Position numbers and translations under genes: made by a program | Shown here: in pieces, positions 47,352 through 59,523 of the stretch | Layout of the letters: each line of letters opens with the position of its first letter | Numbering within the stretch: the stretch's first letter is position 1 | The notes under the pieces: model-generated | What the model saw: the letters and a program-made list of their open reading frames with translations, nothing else | The model's database searches: none | Told to the model about the DNA's origin: nothing | Source of the DNA: Ulva prolifera | Taxonomy: Eukaryota; Chlorophyta; Ulvophyceae; Ulvales; Ulvaceae | Reading direction: 5' to 3' | Assembly: GCA_023078555.1 (NCBI GenBank) | Contig: CM041198.1 | Location: 10,421,874-10,485,873 of the forward strand | DNA length: 64,000 nt

Positions 47352-50300
47352 ATCCGGAAATGAGCTATCGTAAACTGAAACTAATTTAGATGAAGCACAG
47401 ACGAGAAAATTGTACGATCAATCGTCGCTGTCAATAGATGCTGGGCACTACGGTGGGGTATTGGCATGCACACAGAATACCGAGACGGTCGTGACCTGTC
47501 CCGATGACACTCGTTGCCCTGCAATCACATCAAACGTACATTGTATTGCTGAATCGATGGTGAATGCCTGAGCCCGAGCCGGCGTTGAGCATTTCCCAGC
47601 GACGAGACGTGAATCGCAAATCTTGCTATCTCACGGTCAGCCGATTTGGCAGGTGAGCACCATGCTGCACGACACGTATTCGCGATGCGCCGCGCAAACT
47701 TCAAATCTCCCTGACCTGCATATTACCCGTTGCAACCTTATGGCCACCGTGCCAATCTGAAATTCGTCTCTTTCACACGCCCTGCGGCTTGCCCTAGCGC
47801 GGCATTAATCAGGGAGTTACAACTCCGTATTTGTAGACATGTACGGTACAGTTATACGTATACGATTTTACGCGTATAGTTTTTGAAAGTTTACAGTTTA
47901 TACGGTGTATACGGCGTGTATACGGCTGTATACGGCTGTCCTCTACCTGTGCAGTGTCCACCGGGGAATACGAAGCAGCCCTTACGAGCCACAAATACAG
48001 CAGCATTGCACGTCAGACATTGCAGTGCCTATTTTTTTTAGCAAAGAGGCGACCATCTGTGGCGACACACTTTGCACGATAGACGAGTCAACAGACCCCG
48101 GAACATCGTCTGCAGCAGCGTCGGGCGAGCTGTCCGCGGTAGAGCCATGGCATGGCGAAGCTCGTAACCCTGAACTTCCTCGCGTGGTTGTGCGTAAGCA
48201 AACGGCTGGTGGAAGTACGGTGCGTCTCATTTATTGGCTTTGCTGCGCGGTCGCCAGAACAGGCCTGGCAACGCAAAGCACTGAAGTAGATCAGCAGTTG
48301 ATGTCGTGACAATAGAAGAGGAAGATCAAGAAGATGTTCCGTACCGAGCCAAACTAGGGTTTGAGCAGGCACGAACAATCTTTTTCGTGCAGCAAATTAT
48401 TCGTTGACTAGCAGTCAGCGTCATCTGGATTTGATGGTGGAATGAGATGTGTGTGGGGTCAGGCACTGGTGAACATGTGCACAATATAGTGGTGAGATTT
48501 CACCTCATGTTCATGAACATACCACATATATTACTGCTTGAGCGTATCGAGGCTGTGTACGGCATGATTATACGGACATACCGCAAAATAAACTTTTTCT
48601 ACAGATTTATACGGTCTCGTTACCCCCTTTGCCGCATGATATATGTCTTGCTGCTGTATCTCTCCATGCAGATGCTCTCTATTCAAGCACATGCGAAAGG
48701 TACCATTTGTCGCGTGCCTTCATCAGCCTGCGCATGGGCAGGTGGGTGTGGGGACAACGTGTGACTAGCTGTCACATGAGCATCGACTGAAACCATCAGG
48801 CCACAGCATAGTATGCCACGGAAGAAGATCCACCAATGGCACCCACCGTCCGTATTTCACACACGTCCGTTCTCTCATATCAAGTATGGAGAGGCACCAG
48901 CCCATAGTCATCAGTGGCACCAGCCTATCCCTCAACAGTGCGACCACTGCGCACAAACTCAAAGCCCCAAACGCATGATATTATGAGCTGTGTGTCAAGG
49001 TGGCTGCATCAGCGTTTTCCCCTCAAGACATTGCAACAAAGCTCCTCACGCCTGTCATTGCAACCCGACACGACAGAGCATGATGAACCACAAGCTGCTG
49101 CAAGGTAAAACACGCTAGAACAGCACCACGTGCAGATATGCGCTGCGCACACGGCCACATATACTCGTGACCAGCTGCGCGTGGGAAGGCTTGTCCCAAC
49201 AAACGGGTGGTGGTGGTTGGGTGCGACCGTCCAGTGCAGAGTAGGGGGCAATGGCAGGGGCAGGCAGCACAAAACATATCGTACCACAGTCTTCAGTGCC
49301 CAGCATGCAACTCAAGAGGGAAGTTGTGAACAAGAGGCCGCCAGGAAGCGGGCACCACAGGACCTCAGACAACAACTCGCCTAATTATATGCACGCGCAT
49401 AGATGCAGTGGAGCAGGTGTTCGAAACCTACACATGGAAAGTGGGACTGTACATTATACCACTGCAAGTTCAAGGAAATTCTCTCTATTATGCTCTTCTT
49501 GGTTATCGCTTCTGCAAAGCGACCCTTGATCTCGCAAGAGATCGATTGGCTTCTATCCATCGGGAGGTCACAGCCACAGATGTGCTCAACGAGATTGGAA
49601 CTGGATGTTGCTGCAGGCAAGGGGGTGCATTTGCTTTCCAAGTGGCGCGCCTGGCCAAAGATTGGGTTGCAGATGTTATTGCTCAACTCACAAAGCATTT
49701 TGTGGGAACATGGTTCAGCAATGACATACCTCACAATTTCGAGTGGTAGTCTATGTGGTTTGCCGCTGTATGAGTTCAGCACACCATGGGGGCATTTGCA
49801 TAAAGCCATACCATCCATTTTCGTTGTAGATTCCTGACATAAAAATAGTGTCGTATTGAGCCATGTAACAAAATACAATGCATGCTCAAAAGGGATAGAC
49901 CTGCAACGGTCAATGGACAAATGTGCTGCCAATCGTTTTTACAGCCGCTTCGATTCATCTACAGTGGCAACATCATGCATGTTGCAACATTTGTAATTGT
50001 GTAACTCTGGAAAAATTGCATTTAGCCGTGGCTGCAGTCGTGCCTGAACTAGGCTCTCGTCCCGCTAGTGGAGAGCAGGGAAAATTAATCGCACCTCTAC
50101 TATATACTTAATCTATCAGCGGACAGTGCTGTTGAGGGGCCAAACATTACACATAACACAACTCGCGCAGCATGCGGGTAATACTGTGCTCGTTACATTG
50201 CTAAATGTGAAACAGTGCGGCATGGCCGACCATATTCAAGACAGTTTGCAGGAGTCATCCTACATATTCTGAATAGCATGCCAACGTCACCTGTTCAACC

Positions 50301-50383
50301 AGACGGACTGCACATGGCACTACAAACTTGCCAGTGTGGGAAAACGTGCGCACGAGATGATCCATGTTTATAGGGCCAGCCAG
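47352..50383. other. 3 kb without a recognised gene
   Basis: Downstream of the FMN protein start I see no family. Around 47880-48615 the word TATACGG recurs (next entry). A plus frame 47905-48309 contains a moderately protein-like part (STDPGTSSAAASGELSAVEP). At 49381-49932 all of one minus frame (183 codons) and two plus frames (144 and 113 codons) stay open over the same bases, with nothing familiar in any of them. The rest is short frames. Confidence 0.45.
47899..48614 (+). repeat. cluster of TATACGG words
   Basis: TATACGG occurs at 47899, 47908, 47919, 47929, 48569 and 48608, the first four within 37 bp as a loose tandem array with 9 to 11 bp spacing (tatacggtgtatacggcgtgtatacggctgtatacgg). 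Related TACGTATAC/ACGCGTATAG words precede it at 47850-47880. It could be a degenerating microsatellite or the ends of a small element. Confidence 0.7.
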
Positions 50384-52705
50384 TCAAGTGTCCTCTTCTC
50401 CATCCTCATCCTCCTCAGCATCCTCAAGCCACTTGATGAAAGGTTGGATGTCATTCAAGAAGACATTCCGGCCGCGTGTAACAGATCCCTTTTTGAACCA
50501 AAAATTGATGGTGTCCTCTTCCAGCACATCCATATCATATAAATGCTTGACAATCTCAACAAAAATCTGCACAAGCTGAAGCTCATACTCGAGTTGCATC
50601 GGATCAAATCAACGATACAGCACGATAATTATGACATGCAGTGCTGTCGACAGCGTTCCTCTTTGTCCAAGCCTAGATGCAGCAACAATCATATAGAGCA
50701 CCATTACAGATGCACACGCAGATCATGCGTTTCCCACATGCATTCAACACATTCATTATATCACATGACCATGCTTTCTGCAAGACTGCAACGCGCGAAA
50801 CCCTACCTTGAGGAGCTTGCTGTCTTCATAGCATGTGACCTGCACACAGTTGAGCAGTGCCAACTCCTGTTTTGCTGTCTTAGTGAACTCTACAAGCAGC
50901 GCTTTGTTGGCTTTCATGCTCTTCAGTATCATCTGTAGCAGCTGCATCTGATTTTTGCCAATCATATTCAACGACTGAATCATAACAGTCCAGATTACAC
51001 GAGTGACGTCCTCAGCCGCGACATTGCCACTGTGTTGCTTGACAGTCTCAATGTATGCCTCTACACCTGTATCCTCTTGGAACTGTGCCATAAGCTCACC
51101 TTCCAGCTGTGCAAGGCTTTTCTCCTGCATGTTTTTCAACTGCCATTGCACCTGCACATCGCACGTTGTCGAGATTCTGTGCCGTGTCAGGTAATGATTT
51201 ACATCGTACATAAGTGGGCAGGTATCCAGGCTCTGTACTGAAATGACCCCCATCGAACATAGGATACATGGCATGATGTTTGCGCTTACAAAACATAATG
51301 TGGCGTCACTTAACAAGGTATTCCAGAAGCGTTCCAGCTTGTCAAGGCCCTCTTTCTGGAAGTGTTCCTGGAAGGCAGCCTCTGTCTGCTGGCCGGGGGG
51401 GAAATAGTCCAGCAGGCGATTGGCAATCTTGGCCTTGGTGAGGAGCACTACGAGATCATCCACACTTCCAGTAATTGCAATGAACTGTCGAAAGATATCT
51501 GTTACCATCAGAAGGATAGTCCCCTTTGCGACTAGGCGATCATTGAACATGCTCTCAAATATTCGCTCTGGCAGCACGCCAATCTTCTCGGTGAAAACCA
51601 AGGCAGTAACTGCAATGAAGCACCACACATAAATCTGCATCTACCATGTGCGGGAAGTTGAGCACATAGCGCACACAGCCTACTGTCGATGATCTGGTGA
51701 CTGCTGTGATCGTGCGGGGTACATGCACTTTCACACTGACCGCGCAGGGCCACCACAGAAAAATCCCGTACATGAAGGTTTCTGGTGCCACTTTCAGGAT
51801 GCTTTACGCATACAGATATCTGTTTCGGGGGGCAGGGTTCAGCATAGGCAACCTCAACTGAAATCAACACAAAAAGACATACCGATGGCGATCTTTTTGC
51901 GGCCCTCATCATCAAAGAACTCCAGGGATGTCAGGAGTTTTTTCAACACTTCCTCCAGACGCTGCACTAAAAATGGCCTGCGGCGTACAAGACCATGGAA
52001 AGCTTTGACAAATGGCAAAATTTCATCCACTTCCGCACGGCAAGCAAATATCTGCAGGTAATTCAATGTCATGGTCTCTGCGGTCGTGGTGCGTCAGAAC
52101 ATTGCACTTGACCCATGATGTGGGACATGCATGCCATCAGCAGCAAATGCGTTTTCTGCACGCTGCACTACTACTTATCAATGTATCGTACGTTCCAGTC
52201 AATCTTGTTCTTGTTATCGTCTACGAGCTTGGTGCCGATTCCCATGCGCGCACCCGCAAAGTAGATCTCAAAAAGTGTGACCCCATATCTGGAGTAGTCA
52301 AGATTGACAGTGTCAAGGGCCTTGTTTGCTGCTGATAGCTTGCCCGTAATGTCATCAGCACTCGCACAGTGCTCTTTGAACAGGGTCAATACGCTATCTG
52401 CGAATCCTGAAGGATCAAGCGGCACGGCAACGTTCCGCTTGCGAGTCTTGACATTGACACCCTGCAATCATCACCCTCTCGGTGACAACGCGCATCACAC
52501 ACTATCATGCGTATGCGCTAAAGTTTTGTCCCAGTCTTCTAAGCATGATCGGTGCTACCCGACCTGGCGTGGCGATGATAGCTGGGCCACACACGAAAGG
52601 ATGCGCAGTGTGGAGCATCCGAGTGCACACCGCGAGAGATGGCTTTTCGTCCTTCTTTGAAGGTGCTGCCTGGGGTGGCTGTGTACTGCAGGCATCAGAT
52701 GTCAA
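50384..52705 (-). CDS. BZW: eIF5-mimic protein (BZW/5MP), W2 domain translation regulator
   Basis: 5MP proteins resemble the C-terminus of eIF5, bind eIF2 and eIF3 and adjust start-codon choice. Exon 1 (from 52705) reads MTSDACSTQPPQAAPSKKDE then KPSLA|gtgtgc and joins GVNVKTRKRNVAVPLDPSGF after TGATTGCAG, matching the family KPTL.G.R.KTRKRD start. It continues ANKALDTVNLDYSRYGVTLF. The middle has RRRPFLVQRLEEVLKKLLTS and EFFDDEGRKKIAIG (52000-51890), PERIFESMFNDRLVAKGTIL, ANRLLDYFPPGQQTEAAFQE and HFQKEGL. The C-terminal W2 domain exon (50599-50384) is YDMDVLEEDTINFWFKKGS followed by FIKWLEDAEEDEDGEEDT with the typical W and acidic AA-boxes. Stop at 50384. Confidence 0.93.
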
Positions 52706-54174
52706 GTCAGAATAGCTCGCGGTAGTGACTGGTGGAGGCTTGCCCGTGCGCAGACGACAGCCTCAAAACAGATGTAAACAGTAGCTGCATGCCCACACCT
52801 CATACAAGCTGCGGTCACCTTTTTGGGCAATTGATGAAATGGCTGTGAGAGGGAAGGCTGCAAGAAGGCGGTTGCAAAGGAGGCAAGCAAAATTGAATGC
52901 AGATGTTGAGAGTCTATGCAGCACACAATAATGAAACAATGTGTTGGATCTGTTTTGAAGGTGTTTCCTTGCTGTGTTCGTTGCTTGCGCTGCCAGCTTA
53001 CTTTGTGCTGAGTGCGCGTGGCCACGCGTGGAGCAAATGGAGCATGCGCATGCATGGTACAAATGGCACTCGACCATAGATGTAACGCGATACTCCAGTG
53101 CGCGGGTCACGCGTCCACCGTTCGGAGCTCCCAGGTGAATTCGAGAATTGTTGGATTTACAGAGCCACGTCCTTATCGGAGATTCACTGTCCCAGATAGC
53201 CAAGACCAACATGGCGAAAAAGCGAACCTGCAACCCCTTTAGCACTTTAGACAACCGTACGCGGCACAGGGCCACCTCCTATACATAGCGAGGTGGCCAA
53301 CCATGATTGTCTCGATTCCCCAAAGCACGCACAGAACAGAAGACCATGACCTTCCGAAGATAAAGGTACCTTCCATTCGTCCTCGACCCATCAGACCTTG
53401 ATGTGCATCTGTTGGACCTCTGACCAGAATAGGGTGCAGCTGAATTCAGTGATCCCAAATGCGGGAGAGCTAGACAGCTACATAAGGACAGTGCTACGTA
53501 TATGTATACGGGACAGGCTTGACCGTTCCACGAGAGCCTTCGGCTAGAATGTATAGCTGTCCACAAAGGTCGTCTGAGGAGAGTGTTCAGGTGGTTCCTT
53601 TTCGGCATGTCGTCCCGCACATTCGGAGTTGCTAGCGTCCTCTAAAGACTGCAGCTGAGCAATATCCAGATTTACTTTTCTTTACATAGCAGCCAAGAGC
53701 AGCAAGCAGGACAAAGCAATTAAGCATGCAGCCAATGACCAATTTGGTCACATGACTTGTTTCAATCAAGAGTCCCTACCCTGCCAAACAATGTGCGTGC
53801 AAGCGCGCCCTTGCATTAGCGGCGACAACTGTATGAATTGACCAGACTACATCCCAAATCCTTAAGCAATTGACCAGACTTGATACGTCTGAGGATCTTT
53901 GAGAACAAATTACAGCAGATACAATCCCGATGATTTGTAATACCACAAACCTTATATTAAGTACACCAGTCTCAGGGTAACGCAATTCAAATATCTCCTG
54001 TGTAATCACCTACGCCGCTGTCACTCGACATAGTGCGAGCGGCACATATCAGTCCACCCCCCTAGCTCAAGCTGTGGCGAATTGATTACCATCTTGCACC
54101 CCATAGCAATACAAAAGCACCCTTGTAGCTAATTCCCGATAGCAGCCCCAGAATCTTCTTCGAAGTGTTGTTGC
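52706..54174. other. nothing recognised between BZW and the retrotransposon nest
   Basis: It includes the BZW promoter side. The longest frames (52763-53275 and 53279-53620, both minus) are low in family-like features. The base composition turns AT-richer towards 53700-54000. No LTR-like ends are visible before 54175. Confidence 0.4.
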
Positions 54175-54522
54175 TGTCACAATACATGCGCCTGCGGGTA
54201 GCAGTGTGGTGGCGGGTGCCACCCTGAAAGAACAATCCGCGGATCCAGAGCGGGGGTAAGCCGCAAGCGGGATTGTCCCGGCGTAGCGAGGGAGATCCTG
54301 GCGTGGATCTCCCGCCGTAATCTTGACTTGTAGGTGTGCATATATGGATGTGCACACTGTGATCTATAACCTTTCTCTTTCATGTTTCACGGTATGAGCA
54401 CTCTCCTCCAAGCATCTCTCATTTCTACCTCTGTGCACAGCAACTATGAGATGCAGGACGTTCTGACCTGACCTGCATGAGGACTGCGCGTTTAACCTAC
54501 ACAAATGATAGCGTTTCTGACA
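54175..54522 (+). mobile_element. 5' LTR of the family A element
   Basis: 348 bp, TGTCACAATACATGCGCCTG ... GCGTTTCTGACA. It shares the family blocks ATCCGCGGATCCAG, GCGGGATTGTCCCG, GGGAGATCCT, GTGCATATA..GTGCACACT, TGTTTCACGGT and ACCTCTGTGC. A primer-binding-like site (TGGCATCGG, resembling initiator tRNA-Met pairing sites of copia elements) follows at 54524. Confidence 0.88.
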
Positions 54523-54868
54523 TGGCATCGGTGAGAGTTTTGCGTCATGTCTGGTATGGCCTTCTTCAGGAAGCCGTTGGCCAAAGTCTGCGCGCAGTCA
54601 CGGAAGGCATTCCACTGCTCTGTCGGCGCTCAGACCGCGGTCACAAGCGCATGCATCATTAAGCGATCTCGTAGCATATTGTTGTTAGATACAATTCGAG
54701 AAGCTTGGTTTTAATTATCAGCGCTGGGAAAAGCGAATGCGTTCGCTTATTTCCTCAACCTGTCGGCTTGCGAGCCATCCAATCCGATAGTTGCTGCGTG
54801 CAACAAAGAATCGTTTGCCCCACTGCAGGATGTCCTATCTCGAGCCTTCTAATACCAACTCTCCTCGT

Positions 54869-55216
54869 TGTCAGAAAGTCTATCATTGTCAGGTCAGACA
54901 CGCAGGCTTACGTCAGGTCAGGAGGCCAGCATCTCATACCTACTGCGCACAGAGGTAGAACCGGAGAGATGCTGAGGGAGAGACAGGATATTGGTAGTAC
55001 CGTGAAACAGTGAGAAGAATGGTTACAGCTCTCTGTGTGCACAGCCATATATGCACACTGAATAATCAAGATTACGGCGGGAGATCCTCGCAGGATCTCC
55101 CTCACTACTCCGGGACAATCCCGTTGGCGGGTTCCCCCTACACGTGATCCGCGAATCATCCGTGCATGGGTGCACCTGTCACCACACTGCTGCCCGCAGG
55201 CGCATGCATTGTGATA
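54869..55216 (-). mobile_element. solo LTR, family A, inverted, in the gag leader of the element
   Basis: On the plus strand it begins TGTCAGAAAGTC and ends GCATTGTGATA (expected TGTGACA, one base changed). Flanks are ctcgt and ctcac, only a 3/5 match, so the duplication is uncertain. The gag frame resumes downstream (DEADQQPLVDRDADQQHPDE). Confidence 0.8.
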
Positions 55217-55222
55217 CTCACG

Positions 55223-56226
55223 AGGAGAGGCAAGACGAGGCTGATCAGCAGCCACTCGTCGACAGGGATGCCGACCAGCAGCACCCTGACGAAGAACAGC
55301 CTGCGGGCATGTTACTTCGTGGCGGACGAGTCATCCGACAACGTCCCTCTTCCCAAATCGGGCAGAGCAGCCAACAGATGCCCTTTTCCTTTCATGTTGT
55401 GAGCGATCCCGGTCACACTGAGTCTCACATCACACTCGAAACGTTGACCGAAGGGCTGCGAGCATCTCGGGGACGTAGCAAGCCTGATTTGACAAAATGA
55501 AAACTGCCTGAGTGGACCTGTAAGACCAAAAGGTTCGTTGCGTACGAGCAGAAAGTCTTTTTGTGGTTAGGTCAGTTCGAGCTAGACCATCTGTTGCAGC
55601 ATGCACCGTCCGCGGACGAACAGCGTGTCAATGCTAGAGCAAGGGCTCAGGTCTTTATGTCTTTGCCTGACGCGGATAGGAAAACTGTCTATCGCATGTC
55701 ACATCTGTGTGAAGCATGGGCCTATTTGATTGCGAAGTATAGGCCTGGCACAGAAGCCGAGATGCACAGGCTGTGGAGTCAGTTCAACTCATTGTCACTA
55801 AATAATAGAGACGTTGGGTCTTACTGTGGTGATGTGATGAGTGTATACACTCAACTGGAGGCACTAGGTGCCGATGTGGGCCAGCGATGGCTTCGATGGA
55901 AATTGTTAGAAGTGGGGGAGGAGTTCAACGCCGTGCGCGGCGAAGTTCTCCACTCTTCCCCACACGTAATCATTGCACGATTGACTGAGCACGCCGATTG
56001 CTCAAGCAACAGCGGCTGTAGGCTCGGTTTGGTACGCCTGCGGGCAAACCAGGTCTCGGCTTGCGCAAGCAGCCCCGTGGAGGCGGTCCTAGAGTTGCCG
56101 CCCTCGCGGCTGGCCAGGAATCTCGCGAGGAGACTAGGACATGCTTCTTCTGCAAGAAGAAAGGACATTTGCGTGCTAATTGCCCCTAGCGCAAACAGGC
56201 TGCGGCCAAGGATGTTTGTGCTGTAG
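55223..56226 (+). pseudogene. copia gag, family A, with zinc knuckle in a shifted frame
   Basis: The leader frame to 55500 ends in TGA, and the same frame carries on as KRFVAYEQKVFLWLGQFEL and DRKTVYRMSHLCEAWAYLIA, typical of copia/UBN2 gag capsid with the W..L...Y rhythm. AEMHRLWSQFNSLSL and LEALGADVGQRWLRWKLLE follow. The nucleic-acid-binding knuckle CFFCKKKGHLRANC (C-X2-C-X4-H-X4-C, about 56141-56184) is in another frame, so a frameshift lies between about 55980 and 56130. Confidence 0.85.
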
Positions 56227-56261
56227 AAATGCCATAAAAGTATCCAACTCTTGATGCGTCG

Positions 56262-56770
56262 ATGCCTTGGAATATTATCATAGACAGTGCTTCAGATATA
56301 CATATTGTAGGGAATCTTGAAATGTTAACTGAGTATGGTCCGTGTCAGAGGACTGCCAACCCTGCGCGACCAGGGCAGCTCCCCATCATGGGCAAGGGAA
56401 CCATGTAGGTGAACCTGGGCACTTACCAGGTATGTGGATGTGCATGGGAATAATGTCCTCTGGATGTGGAAATCCCTGGTGTTTACTATGCCCCTGAATG
56501 TCCGTACAACATACTGTATACAATGGGTCTTCGGCATGAGCAAATGTACTTAGACACACGTAGGAGTGTGCTGTGTGTCCCTGGTCTTGGTGATATGGCT
56601 GTTGGTGTTGATGATGCGTCCAAATACCTGGAGCTCGATCAAGATGGATACCGAGCCTTTGCATTTAAAATGAGTGTCGATACGAAGCCTGTTATGGTTG
56701 GTCACCCTGTCAATAGGGGGGTGATCCGGTCAAACCACAGCAGCCCGACCTATGTTGTGGAGGATCAATA
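56262..56770 (+). pseudogene. copia aspartic protease region, family A
   Basis: MPWNIIIDSASDIHIVGNLE holds the copia protease core with IDSAS where IDSGAS is usual (the active-site Asp is kept and the Gly is missing). Next come LTEYGPC, then after in-frame stops (TAG at 56407, TAA at 56451) VEIPGVYYAPECPYNILY, matching the family L.DVLYVPGL.NLLS block, and further degenerate sequence to 56770. Confidence 0.75.
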
Positions 56771-56857
56771 GACGTGGTGTCATGTGGCAGCTGCGGCAAT
56801 CGACAGCAAGCGTCCCAATGATGGGGGAGCTGTCGTTCCACACTTTTTGCTTACCTG

Positions 56858-57718
56858 TTGGAACCTGATTTCTTAGCGCACCTGTCTTTTCATCAGTCCA
56901 CGTGGGTTTTGAAGCGTATGCAGGCAAACGCTGATTTTTATGGTGATTTGCGTCTGAAAGTTGATCCCGAGCCGATGGGAAATCGTTGTCATGGGTGCAC
57001 AATTGGCAAAGTGCTTGCGGGCAAATGCTCTGCCAATAATCGTGAGCTCTTAGGCCAGGCGAAATACCCTGGTGAGCAATTGCATGCTGATTTGGCTGGT
57101 CCCATCACTCCAGTTGGGATCGGCGGTGTAAAATATGCTTTGTTTGTAATATGCGCCTTCACCCGTTATACTTTCATTGTCGGTTTGCGTAAGAAGAGTG
57201 AAGCTGCGGCCATGATCTCTTACATCATTGAGCGCATTCGGGTGAATGTGGTGAAGCCAGGTGAACCGGGTGTGCGCATCCTTCACACCGACAAAGGAGG
57301 TGAGTTCATGATCGAAGCCTTGTTGCTCTACCTCCAGCGTCGTGGCATCACTCACCGCACCACCCCCACAGCCGATAATCGCTGTAACGGCATGATCGAG
57401 TGGAGGATCGGTACTGCCTTTGAGGCACTCCGAACTGCGTTGCTTGCGAGCGGCCTTCCTCTTTTCCTGTGGATAGAATGCCTCGCCAGTGTTGTCCCTT
57501 GTCACAATCTCACGCCGTGCTCGGCGCTGTACTATGATAAAGTGGCGAGAATGATGAGTTCCCCGAAAGCCCAACGTGCTGCCAGTACATCTGAGAATGT
57601 CCAGCAGGCTGAAAGGGCAAACAAGCGCATGAAAAAGGCCGAACGCGATAAGTTGAAGGAGGAGGACAAACGTAAGTGGCAGTTGCTTGCCATGTCGGAA
57701 TTATATGAGTTTTGTTAG
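56858..57718 (+). pseudogene. copia GAG-pre-integrase and integrase, family A
   Basis: It opens with the zinc-binding part (LSFHQSTWVLKRMQAN ... RCHGCTIGK) followed by the DDE core: LHADLAGPITPVGIGGVKYA (Asp), ILHTDKGGEFMIEALLLYLQ (Asp) and ITHRTTPTADNRCNGMIEWR (Glu). It then continues LRTALLASGLPLFLWIECLA. All three catalytic residues are present and 287 codons are open, making this the best preserved part of the element. The post-integrase linker continues degenerately (about 57736-58122: DDKLRKLSARGMVAY, MQRVYAQDVLAGRVMVVHHV). Confidence 0.9.
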
Positions 57719-58122
57719 GTCTTGCGGCAGGGATATCATTCCTTATATATCTTTTTTCAGGGACACCTCCGTGGAGGTGTTCCAAGATCTGCTGGGCTAG
57801 CACCGTCTGTGGGGGGTTGAGATGTATGCATACCCTAGGGATGACAAGCTGCGGAAACTCTCCGCGCGGGGTATGGTTGCATACTAGGTTGGTGCTGGGC
57901 TGGGCCCCAATATGCAGCGTGTGTACGCTCAGGATGTTCTTGCGGGTAGGGTTATGGTGGTGCACCATGTCATGGGCACCACGGATCACATGATCCGTTA
58001 CGTACGAAAGTACGATGCATCCGATGTGGTGGACAAGAGAGAGCCTACGGAGTTTGCGAACTCCTACACGGTTACTTTCGAGAGGGATGATGAGGGTGTC
58101 CGCGTGACTGAAAGTCATGTCC

Positions 58123-58475
58123 CTGTCAGAAACGCTATCATTTGTGCAGGTCGGACGCGCATTCCTCATATAGGTCAGGTCAGAACAGCCAGCATCTCAT
58201 ACCTGTTACGCACAGAGGTCAAACTCTGGAACACTGTTGGAGAGAGTACTGGTAATACCGTGAAACGGTAAAGAGAAAGGTTACAGCTCTTAGTGAGCAC
58301 ATCCATATATGCACACTGAATAGTCAAGATTACGGCGGGAGATCCTCGCAAGATCTCCCTCACTACTCCGAGACAATCCCGCTGGCGGCTTACCCGTGCA
58401 TTGCGATCCGCAGATCGACCGTGCATGGGTGCACCTGTCACCACACTGCTGCCCGCAGGCGCATGCACTGTGACA
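58123..58475 (-). mobile_element. solo LTR, family A, inverted, in the integrase-RT linker
   Basis: Plus-strand ends are TGTCAGAAACGCTATC and GCACTGTGACA, 353 bp. Flanks gtccc and cttga do not match, so either one flank was deleted after insertion or this is a recombinant LTR. The linker frame upstream is VTESHVP; downstream it resumes DEIDMESGSELG. Confidence 0.85.
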
Positions 58476-59504
58476 CTTGATGAAATAGATATGGAGTCCG
58501 GATCCGAATTAGGGGGGAGAGATCCAGGCTGCCCCCTCTGCCGCAATCGGGGTTGATTTGCCTGATGAGGTGAGAGCCATTCCAGCTACTCTACCTCGCA
58601 TCAAGGTCAATCCTCTTGTGCGTAGGCGCCTTGTGCCACTGGCTGTTAATGTAGCTGCTGTACATGAGCCTGCGGGCTCTGAACTTGCTAGTAGTGAAAC
58701 AGTTGTTGCCACTACCGAACCAAGTAGAACACATCAGCCGGGCTGACTGTGGAGTGTCCAGTGCAGGCCTGACGCATCAGCATGTGGAGTCTGGCGAGTA
58801 GCAGAATACTCAGCGTCGTGGGTCGCGCAAAGCAGATTCCGCCAGGAAGCATAAGCCCTCCGACCCTGACATGCCTTCTTTGAAGGAAGCACTCGCGGGT
58901 GCAGACAGGGATGCATGGCTGCGTGCCATGCAGGAGGAGGTAGATGCATTGGGTGAGCACAGATTCTTCGGGTTGTGCTATCTGCCTGCGGGCAAGCGGG
59001 CTCTCGGGCAAATGGGTGCTTAAGATAAGGCGGACAGCACATGTATGGAGGTTGCATAACACCTTGTATCGCCTGAAACAAGCCACTCGCGAGTGGCATA
59101 AAGCCTTAATAAAGGTCGTAGCCGAGATGGGATTTGTGTACGCACTGAGTGATGCGGGATTGTATGTTTGAACATCTGGTCGCTGCTTTATTTTTGTGTG
59201 GGTTGATGGCTTGTTCATTTTCGGTAGCTCTGCGGGGCTGCAGGATTTGGTCGACATCATTCTCACGAAGTTCGAAGGCAGAGACCGAGGTGAACTTGCA
59301 TGGGCACTTGGCACAGAAATCATGTGTGATCGCAAGGCCAAAACAATCATCATGACGCAGCGAAACAAAATCCAGACCCTGCTTGAAAAGTACAGTATGT
59401 CTGACTGTCGCAAATCTCCCACTCCCTTAGTACCGCGGCAACAACTAAGGAGTTTGAAAGAGCATCCTGACCCGGAGAAAGCCAATGCTGTTGAGCATTC
59501 CTGA
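58476..59504 (+). pseudogene. copia reverse transcriptase, family A, deleted and mutated
   Basis: The linker IKVNPLVRRRLVPLAVN parallels family B (KPLVRRRLIPHADV). RT starts at about 58860 (LKEALAGADRDAWLRAMQEE). After KWVLKIRRT the sequence jumps to HVWRLHNTLYRLKQATREWH, so roughly 90 residues including the first catalytic Asp (HVDIQCAF in family B) are missing. The catalytic pair reads VDGLFIFG instead of VDDLFIFG. It continues EGRDRGELAWALGTEIMCD and PTPLVPRQQLRSLKEHPD. Confidence 0.88.
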
Positions 59505-59523
59505 GAGGCGCCTGCCTCTCAGG
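59500..59523. repeat. perfect 10-bp inverted repeat within RT/RNase H
   Basis: CCTGAGAGGC, a 4-base spacer gcct, then GCCTCTCAGG. It sits exactly where the family B copies continue EHARFMSAVGG, breaking the frame (EHS-stop). It could be a tiny insertion that forms a hairpin. Confidence 0.8.

Noticed and set aside
57510-58169. 219-codon minus frame over integrase/linker
   Set aside because: Antisense to the integrase and linker of family A, with no domain.
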